Positions 41,484 through 50,904 of a DNA stretch of 64,000 nt are shown in pieces (within the stretch, counting starts at the first letter, position 1; every line of letters begins with the position of its first letter). The notes beneath the pieces are model-generated. The model worked only from the letters and a program-made list of their open reading frames with translations, was not told the origin of the DNA and made no database searches. Source of the DNA: Albidovulum marisflavi (GTDB lineage Bacteria > Pseudomonadota > Alphaproteobacteria > Rhodobacterales > Rhodobacteraceae). The position numbers were made by a program, and so were the translations under genes. Location of the stretch: contig NZ_JAOWKY010000004.1 in NCBI RefSeq assembly GCF_025751435.1, forward strand, positions 124,001 through 188,000, given 5' to 3'.

Positions 41484-42461
41484 TTACGCTCCGGCAATCT
41501 GGCGCGCTTTCTGCACCAGCACTTCCGCCTGACGGATCGACGCGTAGTCGATCAGCCGGCCGTCCAGAGACACCGCACCCTTGCCGGCAGCGGCGGCCTC
41601 CTCCATCGCTTTCAGAATGCGTTGCGCCTTGGTCACCTCTGCCTCGGACGGGCTCATGACGTCGTTTGCAAGCGCGATCTGGCTTGGGTGGATGGCCCAC
41701 TTGCCTTCGCAACCCAGAACCGCCGCGCGCTTGGCCGCCGCACGGTAGCCATCTGGGTCGGAAAAGTCGCCGAATGGCCCGTCGATCGGGCGCAGCCCGT
41801 TGGCGCGCGCCGCGACCACCATCCGGGCCAGTGCATAGTGCCACATGTCGCCCCAGTGGACCGCGCGGGTGCCATCCGCCAGGGGGTCGGTCAGAACCGA
41901 ATAGTCGGGGTTGACGCCCCCGATGATCGTGGTGCGGGCGCGGGTCGAAGCCGCGTAGTCGGCTACGCCGAAGTGCAGGCTTTCGTTCCGTTTCGAGGCC
42001 GCGGCGATCTCCGAGACGTTCTGCATGCCAAGCGCGGTTTCGATGATGTGCTCGAATCCGATCCGCTTCTTGTAGCCCTTGGCGTCCTCGATCTGCGTAA
42101 CCAGCATGTCCACGGCGTAGACGTCAGCGGCGGTTCCGACCTTCGGAATCATGATCAGGTCCAAGCGCTCGCCGGCCTGTTCCACGACGTCGACGACATC
42201 GCGGTACATGTAGTGCGTGTCCAGTCCGTTGATTCGAACCGACATGGTTTTGCGGCCCCAGTCGATCTCGTTCAGTGCCTTGATGATGTTCTTGCGGGCC
42301 TGCGCCTTGTCGTCCGGAGCGACCGCGTCCTCAAGGTCGAGGAAGATCACATCGGCCTCGGATTGCGCTGCTTTTTCAAACATTTGTGGCGCACTTCCGG
42401 GAACGGCCAGTTCGCTGCGGTTCAGCCGGGCAGGGGCCTGCTCGATCACGTGAAAGCTCAT
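41484..42461 (-). CDS. mcl: L-malyl-CoA / beta-methylmalyl-CoA lyase
   Basis: Splits malyl-CoA into acetyl-CoA and glyoxylate in the serine cycle. The 325-residue CitE-like TIM barrel has ADVIFLDLEDAVAPDDKAQARKNI (metal-binding Asp/Glu), SVRINGLDT (conserved Arg), IMIPKVGTAADVYAVD and GKWAIHPSQI. The ATG at 42461 gives the usual MSFHVIEQAPARLNRSEL start. TRARTTIIGGVNPDY resembles the Methylobacterium enzyme more than the shorter Rhodobacter Mcl1. Together with gckA it is transcribed divergently from sgaA-mtkAB-hprA. Confidence 0.93.
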   Translation of the reverse strand: MSFHVIEQAPARLNRSELAVPGSAPQMFEKAAQSEADVIFLDLEDAVAPDDKAQARKNIIKALNEIDWGRKTMSVRINGLDTHYMYRDVVDVVEQAGERLDLIMIPKVGTAADVYAVDMLVTQIEDAKGYKKRIGFEHIIETALGMQNVSEIAAASKRNESLHFGVADYAASTRARTTIIGGVNPDYSVLTDPLADGTRAVHWGDMWHYALARMVVAARANGLRPIDGPFGDFSDPDGYRAAAKRAAVLGCEGKWAIHPSQIALANDVMSPSEAEVTKAQRILKAMEEAAAAGKGAVSLDGRLIDYASIRQAEVLVQKARQIAGA

Positions 42462-42584
42462 GGGCGGGTCCTTGGATGGATTGGCTTCGGTAACGGGCGC
42501 CATTCAAGGAGGAAACTATCCTTCCATGTCAAGAAATTTTATTGCGCGGATGGGTGTCGCAAAGAAACTTTATAATGTCGTTTT

Positions 42585-43238
42585 TCAGCTTCGTTTCTGG
42601 CGCTCACCGGGCAGCCGCGACGCGTAGTAGAACGCGATCGCCTGCGCCCGGCTGGCAACGCCAAGCTTCGCGAAAAGGTTCGACAGGTGGAACTTCACGG
42701 TGTTGGCCGAGATCCCGAAATCGCGGGCCAGATCCTTGTTCGTCAGCCCCTGCGACAGCGATTCCAGCAGCGCGCGCTCCTTGCGCGTCAGGCTGAGAAT
42801 CGGGTCAGACTGCAGGGCTCGAATGTCGAGGAACGGGAAGACCATCTGGCCTTGCGCGACCGACAGGCAGGTGCGCAGCAAATCGTCCACCGGTGCGCTT
42901 CGGGCGGCGAAACCCGCCGCGCCCGCCAGCATGGCAAGCCTGGGGAGTTCGCCTTTCGGGTCGTCGCCGTAAACGACCAGACGGGGGGGGCTTGGTTGCT
43001 CGCGCAGGACCTCGCACAGTTTCTGGCCGCCCAGGGCGGGCAGATTCCAGTCGATCACGCCGACCGTGACGGGAACACGCATCACCATGCCCAGAAAGCC
43101 CTCGGCCGTGGACGAAGTCGCCACGAGTGAGAATCGGGGGTCGCGGTCAAATATCTCCGACATCGCCGACAGAACCAGCGGATTGCTGTCGGCAAGGGCG
43201 ATAGTGACCGGCGGTGCTGTTTCATCAACTTGTTGCAA
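42585..43238 (-). CDS. LuxR-type response regulator of the serine-cycle cluster (TTG start)
   Basis: A 217-residue regulator with a receiver-like domain (IALADSNPLVLSAMSEIF, VGVIDWNLPALGG with the phosphoacceptor-position Asp) and a C-terminal LuxR helix-turn-helix (LTRKERALLESLSQGLTNKDLARDFGISANTVKFHLSNLFAKLG, read in parts). The conserved receiver Lys is replaced by Arg (GAAGFAARSAP), so phosphorylation may not be the switch. TTG at 43238 with AAAAGGC upstream is my start choice; ATGs at 43301 and 43331 are alternatives with poor ribosome binding sites. No kinase gene is nearby. It sits between the two arms of the cluster and probably controls both. Confidence 0.8.
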   Translation of the reverse strand: MQQVDETAPPVTIALADSNPLVLSAMSEIFDRDPRFSLVATSSTAEGFLGMVMRVPVTVGVIDWNLPALGGQKLCEVLREQPSPPRLVVYGDDPKGELPRLAMLAGAAGFAARSAPVDDLLRTCLSVAQGQMVFPFLDIRALQSDPILSLTRKERALLESLSQGLTNKDLARDFGISANTVKFHLSNLFAKLGVASRAQAIAFYYASRLPGERQKRS

Positions 43239-43260
43239 TTGTTTGCCTTTTCGCCAAAAC

Positions 43261-43319
43261 CTACCCGTTAGGATAGGAGGTATAACGGTATACCGATGCA
43301 TTCCAATCCAAATGGGTAG
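43261..43319. promoter_or_regulatory. inverted CTACCC repeats in the serine-cycle divergent promoter
   Basis: CTACCCGTTAGG (43261-43272) faces CCAAATGGGTAG (43308-43319); the arms match at 10 of 12. Between them GGTATA-ACG-GTATACC forms a further dyad. A third ATACCC half-site follows near 43340. The set lies between the LuxR-type regulator and sgaA and is the likely binding region for that regulator. Confidence 0.5.
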
Positions 43320-43456
43320 TATTTTCACCACCCAATCAGATACCCAAAAGCAGGATTAATGCAGGTTGTGACGTTGCGGCAAGCCTGAATATCTCTTGGG
43401 CAAGGATGGGCCGACGCGTTTCGGCGCAACGCCCCAAGGCAGAAGTGAGACCCGGC

Positions 43457-44704
43457 ATGAACGTTTCGAAGATTTTCCCGCAGCTTGAGATTCCGGAGAC
43501 CCTGGCCGCTGGCCCTGGGCCTGGCAACACCGATCCCCGTGTCCTTGGCGCCTTCACCCGTGCCGGACTGGCCGATCACATGCAGGCCGACGTGCTTCGT
43601 GGCATGGTCGAGTGCAAGCACATGCTGCGCGACATCTGGGGCACGCGGAACGTTTACACCTTCGGCGTTGGCGGAACCGGCTTTTCGGGTCTGGACTGCA
43701 TGCTGGGCGCGATCCTGCCGGGCGATACTGTCGTTGCCTTCGTCAACGGGACTTTTTCAGGCATAGACGGGCTGACGATCCGCATAAAGGCCGCGACCCG
43801 CGAGGAACTGCGCGCCAATGCGCTTGATCCGAAGCCGGCATCGGTGACCATCGTGACCGTGCCCCACGGACAATCGGTCACCGGCGAAATCGTCGAGCAG
43901 GCGCTGGCCCAGCACAAACCGAAGTGGGCCTTCATGGCGCATTGGGAAACGGGCTCGGGCCGGATCAATGACGTGAAGGGCTTTTCGGACGCATGCGAAC
44001 GCCATGGCGCCATGGGTCTGGTCGACGCGGTCTCATCGCTGGGCATCGAGGACTTCTCGATCGACGATTATCCCGGTGTTGTCGGCTGGGCCTCCTGCCC
44101 GCAGAAGGGCGTGCTGTGCCTGCCGCTTACCTACGCGCCGGTTAGCTTCAGTGACCGCTACATCGCCGAAGTGCGTGCGAACGGCTGCCATTCCTACGTC
44201 CACAACCCCATTCTCGAGGCCCGTCACTGGGGCATCGTCGATGGCAAGGACGTGGCTGCAGGCGTCTACCACCGCACCCATTCGGGCTATGCCGTCGCGG
44301 CCTTCCACGAGGCGCTGCGCCTGACGCTGGAACAAGGGCGCGCGCAGAAGGCCCGCGACTACGGCTGGCATGAGGCTGCGCTGCGCGACGCGGTGACGGC
44401 GATGGGCTGTCAGGTCACGTCGAACATGACCAGCCTTGTCGTGCTGAACCTGCCCGAGGCGCTGGCCGGGCGTGAAAAGGAACTTGTCCAGAACTGCCGC
44501 GCCCGCGGTTTCGGCATCTGGCCGACGCTTTCGGAACCCGTGCAGGTGCGCATCGGGATCCTGAACCAGCTGTCCGAGAGCGCGGTGCGCACGATTGCGA
44601 CGCGCTTTGCCGAGGCCATGAACGAGATCGGCGCGAATGTCGATCTGGATGCGATCAGCGCGCGCCTGCAGCAGCATTACCAGACCCGCGACGCGGCAGA
44701 ATAA
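43457..44704 (+). CDS. sgaA: serine--glyoxylate aminotransferase
   Basis: PLP enzyme that converts serine and glyoxylate to hydroxypyruvate and glycine, opening the serine cycle. The 415-residue class V aminotransferase has [30 protein letters not shown] (cofactor phosphate region), [13 protein letters not shown] (PLP Asp) and [13 protein letters not shown] with the Schiff-base Lys at about 217. The ATG at 43457 follows GTGAGACCCGGC, a weak ribosome binding site; the protein start [15 protein letters not shown] is as expected for the family. It leads the operon sgaA-mtkA-mtkB-hprA. Confidence 0.93.
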   Translation: MNVSKIFPQLEIPETLAAGPGPGNTDPRVLGAFTRAGLADHMQADVLRGMVECKHMLRDIWGTRNVYTFGVGGTGFSGLDCMLGAILPGDTVVAFVNGTFSGIDGLTIRIKAATREELRANALDPKPASVTIVTVPHGQSVTGEIVEQALAQHKPKWAFMAHWETGSGRINDVKGFSDACERHGAMGLVDAVSSLGIEDFSIDDYPGVVGWASCPQKGVLCLPLTYAPVSFSDRYIAEVRANGCHSYVHNPILEARHWGIVDGKDVAAGVYHRTHSGYAVAAFHEALRLTLEQGRAQKARDYGWHEAALRDAVTAMGCQVTSNMTSLVVLNLPEALAGREKELVQNCRARGFGIWPTLSEPVQVRIGILNQLSESAVRTIATRFAEAMNEIGANVDLDAISARLQQHYQTRDAAE

Positions 44705-44723
44705 CCGGGGGGAGGAAACCCAG

Positions 44724-45920
44724 ATGGATATCCATGAATACCAGGCCAAGGAGATACTGGCGCGGTTCGGCGTAGCCGTTCCGCAAGGCGCCCTGGCCTA
44801 CAGCCCCGAACAGGCTGCCTATCGGGCGCGCGAACTTGGGGGCGACCGCTGGATCGTCAAGGCCCAGGTCCATGCAGGCGGCCGCGGCAAGGCGGGTGGC
44901 GTCAAGCTTTGCGAAAGCGAACACGAAATACTCGACTCTGCATCCGACATGTTCGGCCAGAAGCTGGTCACGCACCAGACCGGGCCGGAAGGCAAAGGCG
45001 TCTACCGCGTCTATGTCGAGGGCGCCGTGGCGTTCAACCGTGAAATCTACCTCGGCTTCGTGCTGGACCGCACGTCGCAGCGGGTGATGATCGTCGCCTC
45101 CTCCCAAGGCGGGATGGAGATCGAAGAAATCTCGGCTCAACGGCCCGAGTCGATCGTGCGCTCAACGGTGGAACCCGCTGTCGGACTTCAGGATTTCCAG
45201 GCGCGCGAGATCGCGTTCGCCCTTGGCATCCCGGCGAAGCTGATGCAGCAGATGACCCGCACGCTTCAGGGCTGCTACCGGGCGTTCACCGAGCTTGACG
45301 CGACCATGGTCGAAATCAACCCGCTGGTGATCACCGCCGACGATCGGGTGCTGGCGCTGGACGCCAAGATGACCTTTGACGGCAACGCGGTGTTCCGCCA
45401 TCCCCACATCGCCGAACTGCGCGACAAGAGCCAGGAAGACCCGCGGGAATCGCGCGCTGCTGACCGAGGTCTGAACTACATCGGCCTGACGGGCAACATC
45501 GGCTGCATCGTCAACGGTGCGGGTCTGGCCATGGCGACGATGGATACGATCAAGCTTGCCGGCGGCGAGCCTGCGAACTTCCTCGACATTGGCGGCGGGG
45601 CGACGCCCGAACGGGTAGCCAAGGCGTTCCGGCTGGTGATGTCGGACGACAACGTGCAGGCGATCCTGGTCAACATCTTCGCCGGCATCAACCGCTGCGA
45701 CTGGGTCGCCGAGGGCGTGGTGCAGGCGTTGAAGGCCAATCCGGTGGACGTGCCGGTGATCGTCCGTCTTGCCGGAACCAATGTCGAAGAGGGTCAGAAG
45801 ATCCTTGCAAAGTCGGGCCTGCCGATCATCCGCGCGAATTCGCTGATCGAGGCTGCCGAACGCGCGGTGACCGCATGGAAGAACGATGTTGCGCAAAACA
45901 CGAAGATGAGGGCCGTCTGA
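44724..45920 (+). CDS. mtkA: malate--CoA ligase (malate thiokinase) beta subunit
   Basis: With MtkB it activates malate to malyl-CoA at the expense of ATP. The 398-residue protein is of the succinyl-CoA synthetase beta type: [40 protein letters not shown] (ATP-grasp), [10 protein letters not shown] and [18 protein letters not shown]. Context (sgaA, mcl, hprA, gckA) assigns it to malate, not succinate. GGGGGGAGGAAACCC precedes the ATG. Its stop overlaps the mtkB start as TGATG. Confidence 0.93.
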   Translation: MDIHEYQAKEILARFGVAVPQGALAYSPEQAAYRARELGGDRWIVKAQVHAGGRGKAGGVKLCESEHEILDSASDMFGQKLVTHQTGPEGKGVYRVYVEGAVAFNREIYLGFVLDRTSQRVMIVASSQGGMEIEEISAQRPESIVRSTVEPAVGLQDFQAREIAFALGIPAKLMQQMTRTLQGCYRAFTELDATMVEINPLVITADDRVLALDAKMTFDGNAVFRHPHIAELRDKSQEDPRESRAADRGLNYIGLTGNIGCIVNGAGLAMATMDTIKLAGGEPANFLDIGGGATPERVAKAFRLVMSDDNVQAILVNIFAGINRCDWVAEGVVQALKANPVDVPVIVRLAGTNVEEGQKILAKSGLPIIRANSLIEAAERAVTAWKNDVAQNTKMRAV

Positions 45921-46813
45921 TGAGCATTCTTCTTGACCGCGAAAGCCGGGTGATCGTCCAGGGCATCACCGGGCGCATGGCGCAGTTCCATACCAAGGAA
46001 ATGCTGGGCTACGGCACCAACGTCGTGGGTGGCGTGGTTCCGGGCAAGGGCGGGGAAAAGGTGCACGGCGTGCCCGTTTTCGACACCGTCAAGGAAGCGG
46101 TCGCCGCGACCGGGGCGAACGCGAGCCTTGTGTTCGTGCCGCCTCCGTTCGCCGCCGACTCGATCATGGAAGCGGCCGACGGTGGCATCCGCTACTGCGT
46201 GTGCATCACCGACGGCATCCCGGCGCAGGACATGATCCGCGTCAAGCGCTACATGATGCGCTATCCGCGTGAACGCCGCATGGTGCTGACGGGCCCCAAC
46301 TGTGCGGGCACCATCAGCCCGGGCAAGGCGCTTCTGGGAATCATGCCGGGTCACATCTACCTGCCCGGCAACGTCGGCATCGTCGGGCGTTCGGGCACGC
46401 TGGGCTACGAGGCCGCGCAGCAGCTGAAGGATCGCGGGATCGGCGTTTCGACCTCGGTCGGCATCGGCGGCGACCCGATCAATGGTTCGTCCTTCCGCGA
46501 CATCCTGGAACGGTTCGAAGCCGACCCGGAAACGCATGTGATCTGCATGATCGGCGAGATCGGGGGTCCGCAGGAAGCCGAGGCGGCGGAGTACATCCAG
46601 AACCACATGACCAAGCCCGTCATCGCCTACATCGCCGGTCTTACGGCGCCGAAGGGCCGCACCATGGGCCACGCGGGCGCGATCATCTCGGCCTTCGGGG
46701 AAAGCGCCTCGGAAAAGGTCGAGATCCTGTCGGCGGCGGGCGTGACTGTGGCCGAAAACCCTTCGGACATCGGGGAAACGGTGGCGCGCGTCATGCGCAA
46801 GGCAGCGGCGTAG
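45920..46813 (+). CDS. mtkB: malate--CoA ligase alpha subunit
   Basis: A 297-residue succinyl-CoA synthetase alpha-type subunit. VIVQGITGRMAQFHTKEMLGYGT (CoA-binding Rossmann part), VLTGPNCAGTISPGKALLGIMPG, and TMGHAGAIISAFGESASEKVEIL with the phosphohistidine of the catalytic cycle (about residue 251) are all intact. Coupled to mtkA by a one-base overlap. Product malyl-CoA is the substrate of the lyase encoded at 41484-42461. Confidence 0.94.
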   Translation: MSILLDRESRVIVQGITGRMAQFHTKEMLGYGTNVVGGVVPGKGGEKVHGVPVFDTVKEAVAATGANASLVFVPPPFAADSIMEAADGGIRYCVCITDGIPAQDMIRVKRYMMRYPRERRMVLTGPNCAGTISPGKALLGIMPGHIYLPGNVGIVGRSGTLGYEAAQQLKDRGIGVSTSVGIGGDPINGSSFRDILERFEADPETHVICMIGEIGGPQEAEAAEYIQNHMTKPVIAYIAGLTAPKGRTMGHAGAIISAFGESASEKVEILSAAGVTVAENPSDIGETVARVMRKAAA

Positions 46814-46826
46814 GGGGGAAGGCCAG

Positions 46827-47798
46827 ATGGCAAAGCCCAAAGTTCTTGTCACCCGGCGCTGGCCGGCGGCGGTCGAAGCGAAGATGGCAGAGGTCTTCGA
46901 CCTTAGCATCAATCGCGACGACCGGCCGCTTACCGCCTCGGACATCCGGGGTGCGCTTGGCGACTACGATGCTGTCCTTCCCACGGTCACCGACCGGCTG
47001 CCTGCGCAGGTCTTCGACCTGCCGCAGACGCGGACGAGGATCCTGGCGAACTACGGCGTGGGCTTCAGCCACATCGACACGGAGGCGGCGAAATCCCGTG
47101 GGATCGCCGTGACGAACACGCCCGACGTGCTTAGCGAATGCACCGCCGATATCGCCATGACCCTGATGCTGATGGTGGCGCGCAGGGCGGGCGAGGGCGA
47201 GCGCGAACTGCGAGACGGTCGCTGGACCGGCTGGCGCCCGACGCACCTGGTCGGCACCAAGGTCTCGGGCGCGACGCTGGGCATCATCGGGTTCGGACGC
47301 ATCGGGCAGGCGATGGCGCAGCGGGCGCATCACGGTTTCGGCATGAAGATCCTGGTGCAGAACCGGTCCGCCATCGCGCCGGAGGTGCTTGCGCGCTACA
47401 ACGCGGAACAGGTCGCCTCGGTCGAGGATCTGCTTCCGCGCTGCGATTTCGTGTCGCTTCACTGCCCGGGCGGTGCGGCCAACCGGCATCTGATCAACGC
47501 CCGCCGGCTGGACCTGATGAAGCCGGACGCGTTCCTGATCAACACTGCCAGAGGCGAGGTCGTCGACGAACACGCACTGGCCCAGGCGCTGTGGTTCGGC
47601 ACCATCGGCGGCGCCGGTCTTGACGTCTTTGAACGCGAACCCGTGGTACCTGATGCGCTGCTCGGCGCCGACAACCTCGTCCTGCTGCCGCATTTGGGAT
47701 CGGCCACGCGCCAAACGCGTGAGGACATGGGATTTCGTGTGTTGGCGAACCTGACCGATTTCTTCGACGGAAAGACCCCAAGGGACCGCGTCGCCTGA
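46827..47798 (+). CDS. hprA: hydroxypyruvate reductase (D-glycerate dehydrogenase)
   Basis: Reduces hydroxypyruvate to D-glycerate with NAD(P)H. The 323-residue D-2-hydroxyacid dehydrogenase has LGIIGFGRIGQAMAQRA (NAD-binding GxGxxG), INTARGEVVDE (catalytic Arg), DVFEREP (Glu) and LLPHLGSATRQTR (His). It completes the operon; product glycerate is taken up by GckA encoded on the other strand. A terminator follows at 47855. Confidence 0.93.
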   Translation: MAKPKVLVTRRWPAAVEAKMAEVFDLSINRDDRPLTASDIRGALGDYDAVLPTVTDRLPAQVFDLPQTRTRILANYGVGFSHIDTEAAKSRGIAVTNTPDVLSECTADIAMTLMLMVARRAGEGERELRDGRWTGWRPTHLVGTKVSGATLGIIGFGRIGQAMAQRAHHGFGMKILVQNRSAIAPEVLARYNAEQVASVEDLLPRCDFVSLHCPGGAANRHLINARRLDLMKPDAFLINTARGEVVDEHALAQALWFGTIGGAGLDVFEREPVVPDALLGADNLVLLPHLGSATRQTREDMGFRVLANLTDFFDGKTPRDRVA

Positions 47799-47854
47799 TC
47801 GCGGGGCGGGGCGCCCGCGCGTTCCGACCGCAACGCCCGCCTTTCCCTTACTTC

Positions 47855-47885
47855 GGCATGCCTGGCCCCCAAGCATGCCTTTTTT
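47855..47885 (+). terminator. terminator of the sgaA-mtkAB-hprA operon
   Basis: GGCATGC and GCATGCC form a perfect 7-bp stem around a C-rich loop, followed by six T. Confidence 0.8.
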
Positions 47886-47958
47886 CATCTCTGTGCCACC
47901 TGTCGCCCGCGACCCCGAACATGAAGGCCGGGGTCCACGGGTCCAGGATACGCAAGGG

Positions 47959-49593
47959 TCAAGCCGGGGCGGCCTCCCGCGCCTGTTCGCGCAGGACGAA
48001 TTTCTGGATCTTCCCGGTCGAGGTGCGAGGGATGGCCGTGAAGACGAACTTGCCCGGAACCTTGTAAGGGGCAAGATGGTCGCGGCACCAGGCGCGAAGT
48101 TCGTCCGCGTCCACTTGCTTGCCGTTTACAAGCTCGACGAATGCGCAGGGCGTTTCGCCCCATTTTTCATGGGGCATCGCGACGACGGCGGCGACAGCCA
48201 CGGCCGGATGGCGATAGAGCGCTTCCTCGACCTCGATCGAGGAAATGTTCTCACCGCCCGAGATGATGATGTCCTTGGACCTGTCCTTCAACTGGACATA
48301 CCCGTCGGGGTGCATCACGCCCAGATCGCCAGAGTGGAACCAACCGCCATCAAACGCGTCCCGTGTCGCCTTGGGATTGCGGAAGTAGCCCTTCATCACG
48401 ACGTTGCCGCGGAACATGACCTCTCCCATCGTCTTGCCGTCGCGAGGCACGGGCTGCATCGTTTCGGGATCCAGAACGTCAAGCTGCTCCAGCGCCAGAT
48501 AGCGGACGCCCTGACGGGCCTTGAGCGTGGCCTGCTTGGCCGGGGGAAGGTCGGACCAGGCTTGATGCCAGTCGTTGACGACCGCCGGACCGTAAGTTTC
48601 CGTCAGCCCGTACAGGTGCGTCACGTCGAAGCCCGCGCTTTTCATGTCGGCCAGCAGGCTTTCCGGAGGCGGCGCGGCGGCGGTGAAGAATTGCACGGTG
48701 TGATCCAGATTGCGCTTGATGGCATCGGGTGCCGAGATCATCAGCGACATCACGATAGGGGCGCCGCACAGGTGGGTCACGCCTTCATCCGCCAGCGCGT
48801 TCCAGATCGGTTCGGCCCGCACCTGCCGCAGGCAGACATGGGTTCCGATGATGGCCGACATGGTCCAGGGGAAGCACCAGCCGTTGCAGTGAAACATCGG
48901 CAGGGTCCACAAGTAGACCGCGTGCTTTTGCATGGACGTCGTCAGAGCGTTGCCCTGGGCCAGAAGATATGCGCCCCGGTGGTGCGAAACCACGCCTTTC
49001 GGGTCGCCGGTCGTCCCGGAAGTGTAGTTGATCGAGATTGCATCCCATTCATCCTCTGGCATCAGCCAGGCGAAGTCGGGGTTGCCGCGGGTCAGGAATA
49101 CCTCGTAGTCGGCGGCTTCGTAATGCGTTGGAGCTCCGTCGAATTCGGGATCGTCATACTGGATCAGGACGGGCTTGACCGTCGCAAGGGCCAGCGCCTC
49201 CTGCATCAGCGGCATGAACTCCCGGTCCACGATCACGATTTTCGACAGCGCGTGGTCTAGCTGAAAGGCGATGATCGCCGCGTCCAGCCTCGTGTTGATC
49301 GAATGCAGGACCGCACCGCACATCGGCACGCCATAATGGCATTCCAGCATCGCTGGCGTGTTGGGCAAGAGCACCGAAACCGTGTCGCCACGTCCTATCC
49401 CATTCTTGGCCAAGGCCGAGGCAAGGCGCCGCGACCGGGAATAGAACTCGGCATAGCTGCGGCGAAGCGCGCCATGCACGATCGCTGTATGTTCCGGAAA
49501 AACGCAGGCGGCGCGTTCAAGAAAGGTCAGTGGCGTCAGCGGCTGATAGTTGGCCGGATTACGGTCCAGATCTGTGTTGTAGGGGTTCTGCAC
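47959..49593 (-). CDS. AMP-forming acyl-CoA ligase (DmdB-like)
   Basis: A 544-residue ANL-superfamily ligase. INYTSGTTGDPKGVVSHH (P-loop), LYGLTETYGPAVVNDW (A5), GWFHSGDLGVMHPDGY (A7 Asp) and DIIISGGENISSIEVEE plus PRTSTGKIQKF (A10 Lys) are intact. Size and context beside a DmdA-like gene resemble methylmercaptopropionyl-CoA ligase DmdB; medium-chain acids are an alternative. The GTG at 49593 is preceded by GTGAGGTC and starts eight bases after the stop of the upstream crotonase gene. An open frame continuing upstream is only read-through. Confidence 0.88.
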   Translation of the reverse strand: MQNPYNTDLDRNPANYQPLTPLTFLERAACVFPEHTAIVHGALRRSYAEFYSRSRRLASALAKNGIGRGDTVSVLLPNTPAMLECHYGVPMCGAVLHSINTRLDAAIIAFQLDHALSKIVIVDREFMPLMQEALALATVKPVLIQYDDPEFDGAPTHYEAADYEVFLTRGNPDFAWLMPEDEWDAISINYTSGTTGDPKGVVSHHRGAYLLAQGNALTTSMQKHAVYLWTLPMFHCNGWCFPWTMSAIIGTHVCLRQVRAEPIWNALADEGVTHLCGAPIVMSLMISAPDAIKRNLDHTVQFFTAAAPPPESLLADMKSAGFDVTHLYGLTETYGPAVVNDWHQAWSDLPPAKQATLKARQGVRYLALEQLDVLDPETMQPVPRDGKTMGEVMFRGNVVMKGYFRNPKATRDAFDGGWFHSGDLGVMHPDGYVQLKDRSKDIIISGGENISSIEVEEALYRHPAVAVAAVVAMPHEKWGETPCAFVELVNGKQVDADELRAWCRDHLAPYKVPGKFVFTAIPRTSTGKIQKFVLREQAREAAPA

Positions 49594-49601
49594 GATTGAC
49601 C

Positions 49602-50402
49602 TCACTGATCCTGCCACTGGGGCGCGCGTTTTTCGATAAAGGCGCCGATGCCTTCCTCGGCATCGCGGGCCAGCATGTTTTCGACCATGACGTTCGATGC
49701 GTAATCGTAGGCATCGGCCAAGCCCATTTCGCGCTGAGCGTAGAAGGCGCGCTTCCCGGTCGCGAGCGTCATGCTGGACTTGGACGCGATCTTGCGCGCC
49801 ATTTCCAGCGTCGCTTCCCGCAGCGCTTCGGCTGGGACAACGCGGTTGACCAGCCCGATTTCGGCCGCGCGGGCCGCCGGGGTCATGTCGCCAGTCAGAA
49901 GCATCTCCATCGCGTGCTTGTTGCTGACGTTGCGTGAAAGCGCCACCATCGGGGTGGAGCAGAACAGCCCGATGTGGACCCCGGGCGTGCTGAACTGCGC
50001 GCTGTCCGCCGCGACCGCCAGATCGCAGCTTGCGACCAGCTGGCAGCCGGCTGCCGTCGCGATTCCCGTGACCTCTGCGATCACGGGTTTCGGGCAGTTC
50101 ACGATCGCCTGCATGACGCCCGAGCACATCGACATGACCTTGGTAAAGTAGGCCCGGCCGCGATCGGGCGCAGCGCGCCCAGCGGTCATTTCCTTCAGGT
50201 CGTGACCCGCGCAGAACGCAGGCCCCTCGGCCGCCAGGATGATGACGCGCACGGAAGGGTTCGCCCCAGCCTCGGCGAAGGCTGCGCCCAGTTCCGACAG
50301 CATCGCTTCGGAAAGGGCGTTGCGGCGCAGGACATCGTTCAGGGTCAGGCGCAGAATGCCGTCGCCATCCAGATCACGAAGCAGTATGTCGCTGTGTTGC
50401 AT
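49602..50402 (-). CDS. crotonase-fold protein without catalytic glutamates (ECHDC3-like)
   Basis: A 266-residue enoyl-CoA hydratase/isomerase family protein. The oxyanion-hole regions (GPAFCAGHDLKEM and IATAAGCQLVASCDLAVA) are present. The two glutamates used by hydratases, and by DmdD (Glu121 and Glu141), are replaced by Gln121 and Gly141 (AAGCQLV and FSTPGVHIGLFCST), a pattern known in ECHDC3-type proteins. Ordinary hydratase activity is therefore unlikely; a thioesterase-, isomerase- or lyase-type CoA reaction is possible. It is encoded between the OsmC gene and the acyl-CoA ligase in one run, so it probably acts on that ligase's product. Confidence 0.88.
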   Translation of the reverse strand: MQHSDILLRDLDGDGILRLTLNDVLRRNALSEAMLSELGAAFAEAGANPSVRVIILAAEGPAFCAGHDLKEMTAGRAAPDRGRAYFTKVMSMCSGVMQAIVNCPKPVIAEVTGIATAAGCQLVASCDLAVAADSAQFSTPGVHIGLFCSTPMVALSRNVSNKHAMEMLLTGDMTPAARAAEIGLVNRVVPAEALREATLEMARKIASKSSMTLATGKRAFYAQREMGLADAYDYASNVMVENMLARDAEEGIGAFIEKRAPQWQDQ

Positions 50403-50424
50403 GGGGCTCCTCCCTTGGCGGGGC

Positions 50425-50874
50425 CTAAAGGATGTTGATCTCGACGCTGTCGGCCAGCGTGTTGGCGATGAAGCAGTAGCGGTGCGCGCGGTCCTGCATC
50501 TCTTCCAACGTCTTGTCGTCGATCGAAAAGCCGGTGTCGAAGCGCACCACAGGGTGCAAGTCGATGCGCGTCACCGACATCTGACCCTTGGGGTTCTTGC
50601 CAAGATGGGCCACGGCGTGATCGTGGTAGCTGGCAACCGGCCAGTTCGCCTTTGCCGCCAGCGCCAGAAAGGTCATCATGTGGCAGCTGGAGAGGGCCGA
50701 GGCCAGGGCCTGTTCCGGATTGGTGTTTTCCTTTTTGCCGCCCCAGTCAGGGGCGGCATCGGCTTGCACTTCGTAGTTGTTGTTGTAGCGCACGACATGC
50801 TCGGCAGAATACTTGCCGGGCTCAAAGCCGGGCTCGGCGCGGTGCCAGTGCAGTTCGATCGAAAGGTCGGACAT
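50425..50874 (-). CDS. OsmC/Ohr-family protein
   Basis: A 149-residue protein of the OsmC family, which reduces organic hydroperoxides with paired cysteines. ENTNPEQALASALSSCHMMTFLALAAKANWPV, read in parts, carries the first conserved Cys, and AHRYCFIANTLADSVEINIL the second (YCFI in place of CPV). It lies in the run dmdA-like, osmC, crotonase, ligase, with 22-30 base gaps. The role may be protection from reactive sulfur or peroxide by-products of the pathway (inference). Confidence 0.85.
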   Translation of the reverse strand: MSDLSIELHWHRAEPGFEPGKYSAEHVVRYNNNYEVQADAAPDWGGKKENTNPEQALASALSSCHMMTFLALAAKANWPVASYHDHAVAHLGKNPKGQMSVTRIDLHPVVRFDTGFSIDDKTLEEMQDRAHRYCFIANTLADSVEINIL

Positions 50875-50904
50875 GGCTGGAGGTTCCTGGCTTGGCGTTT
50901 GCGA

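Noticed and set aside
47959-50127. A 722-residue fusion of crotonase antiframe and acyl-CoA ligase
   Set aside because: The extra N-terminal 178 residues are an off-frame reading of the crotonase gene. The ligase has its own GTG with a ribosome binding site at 49593.
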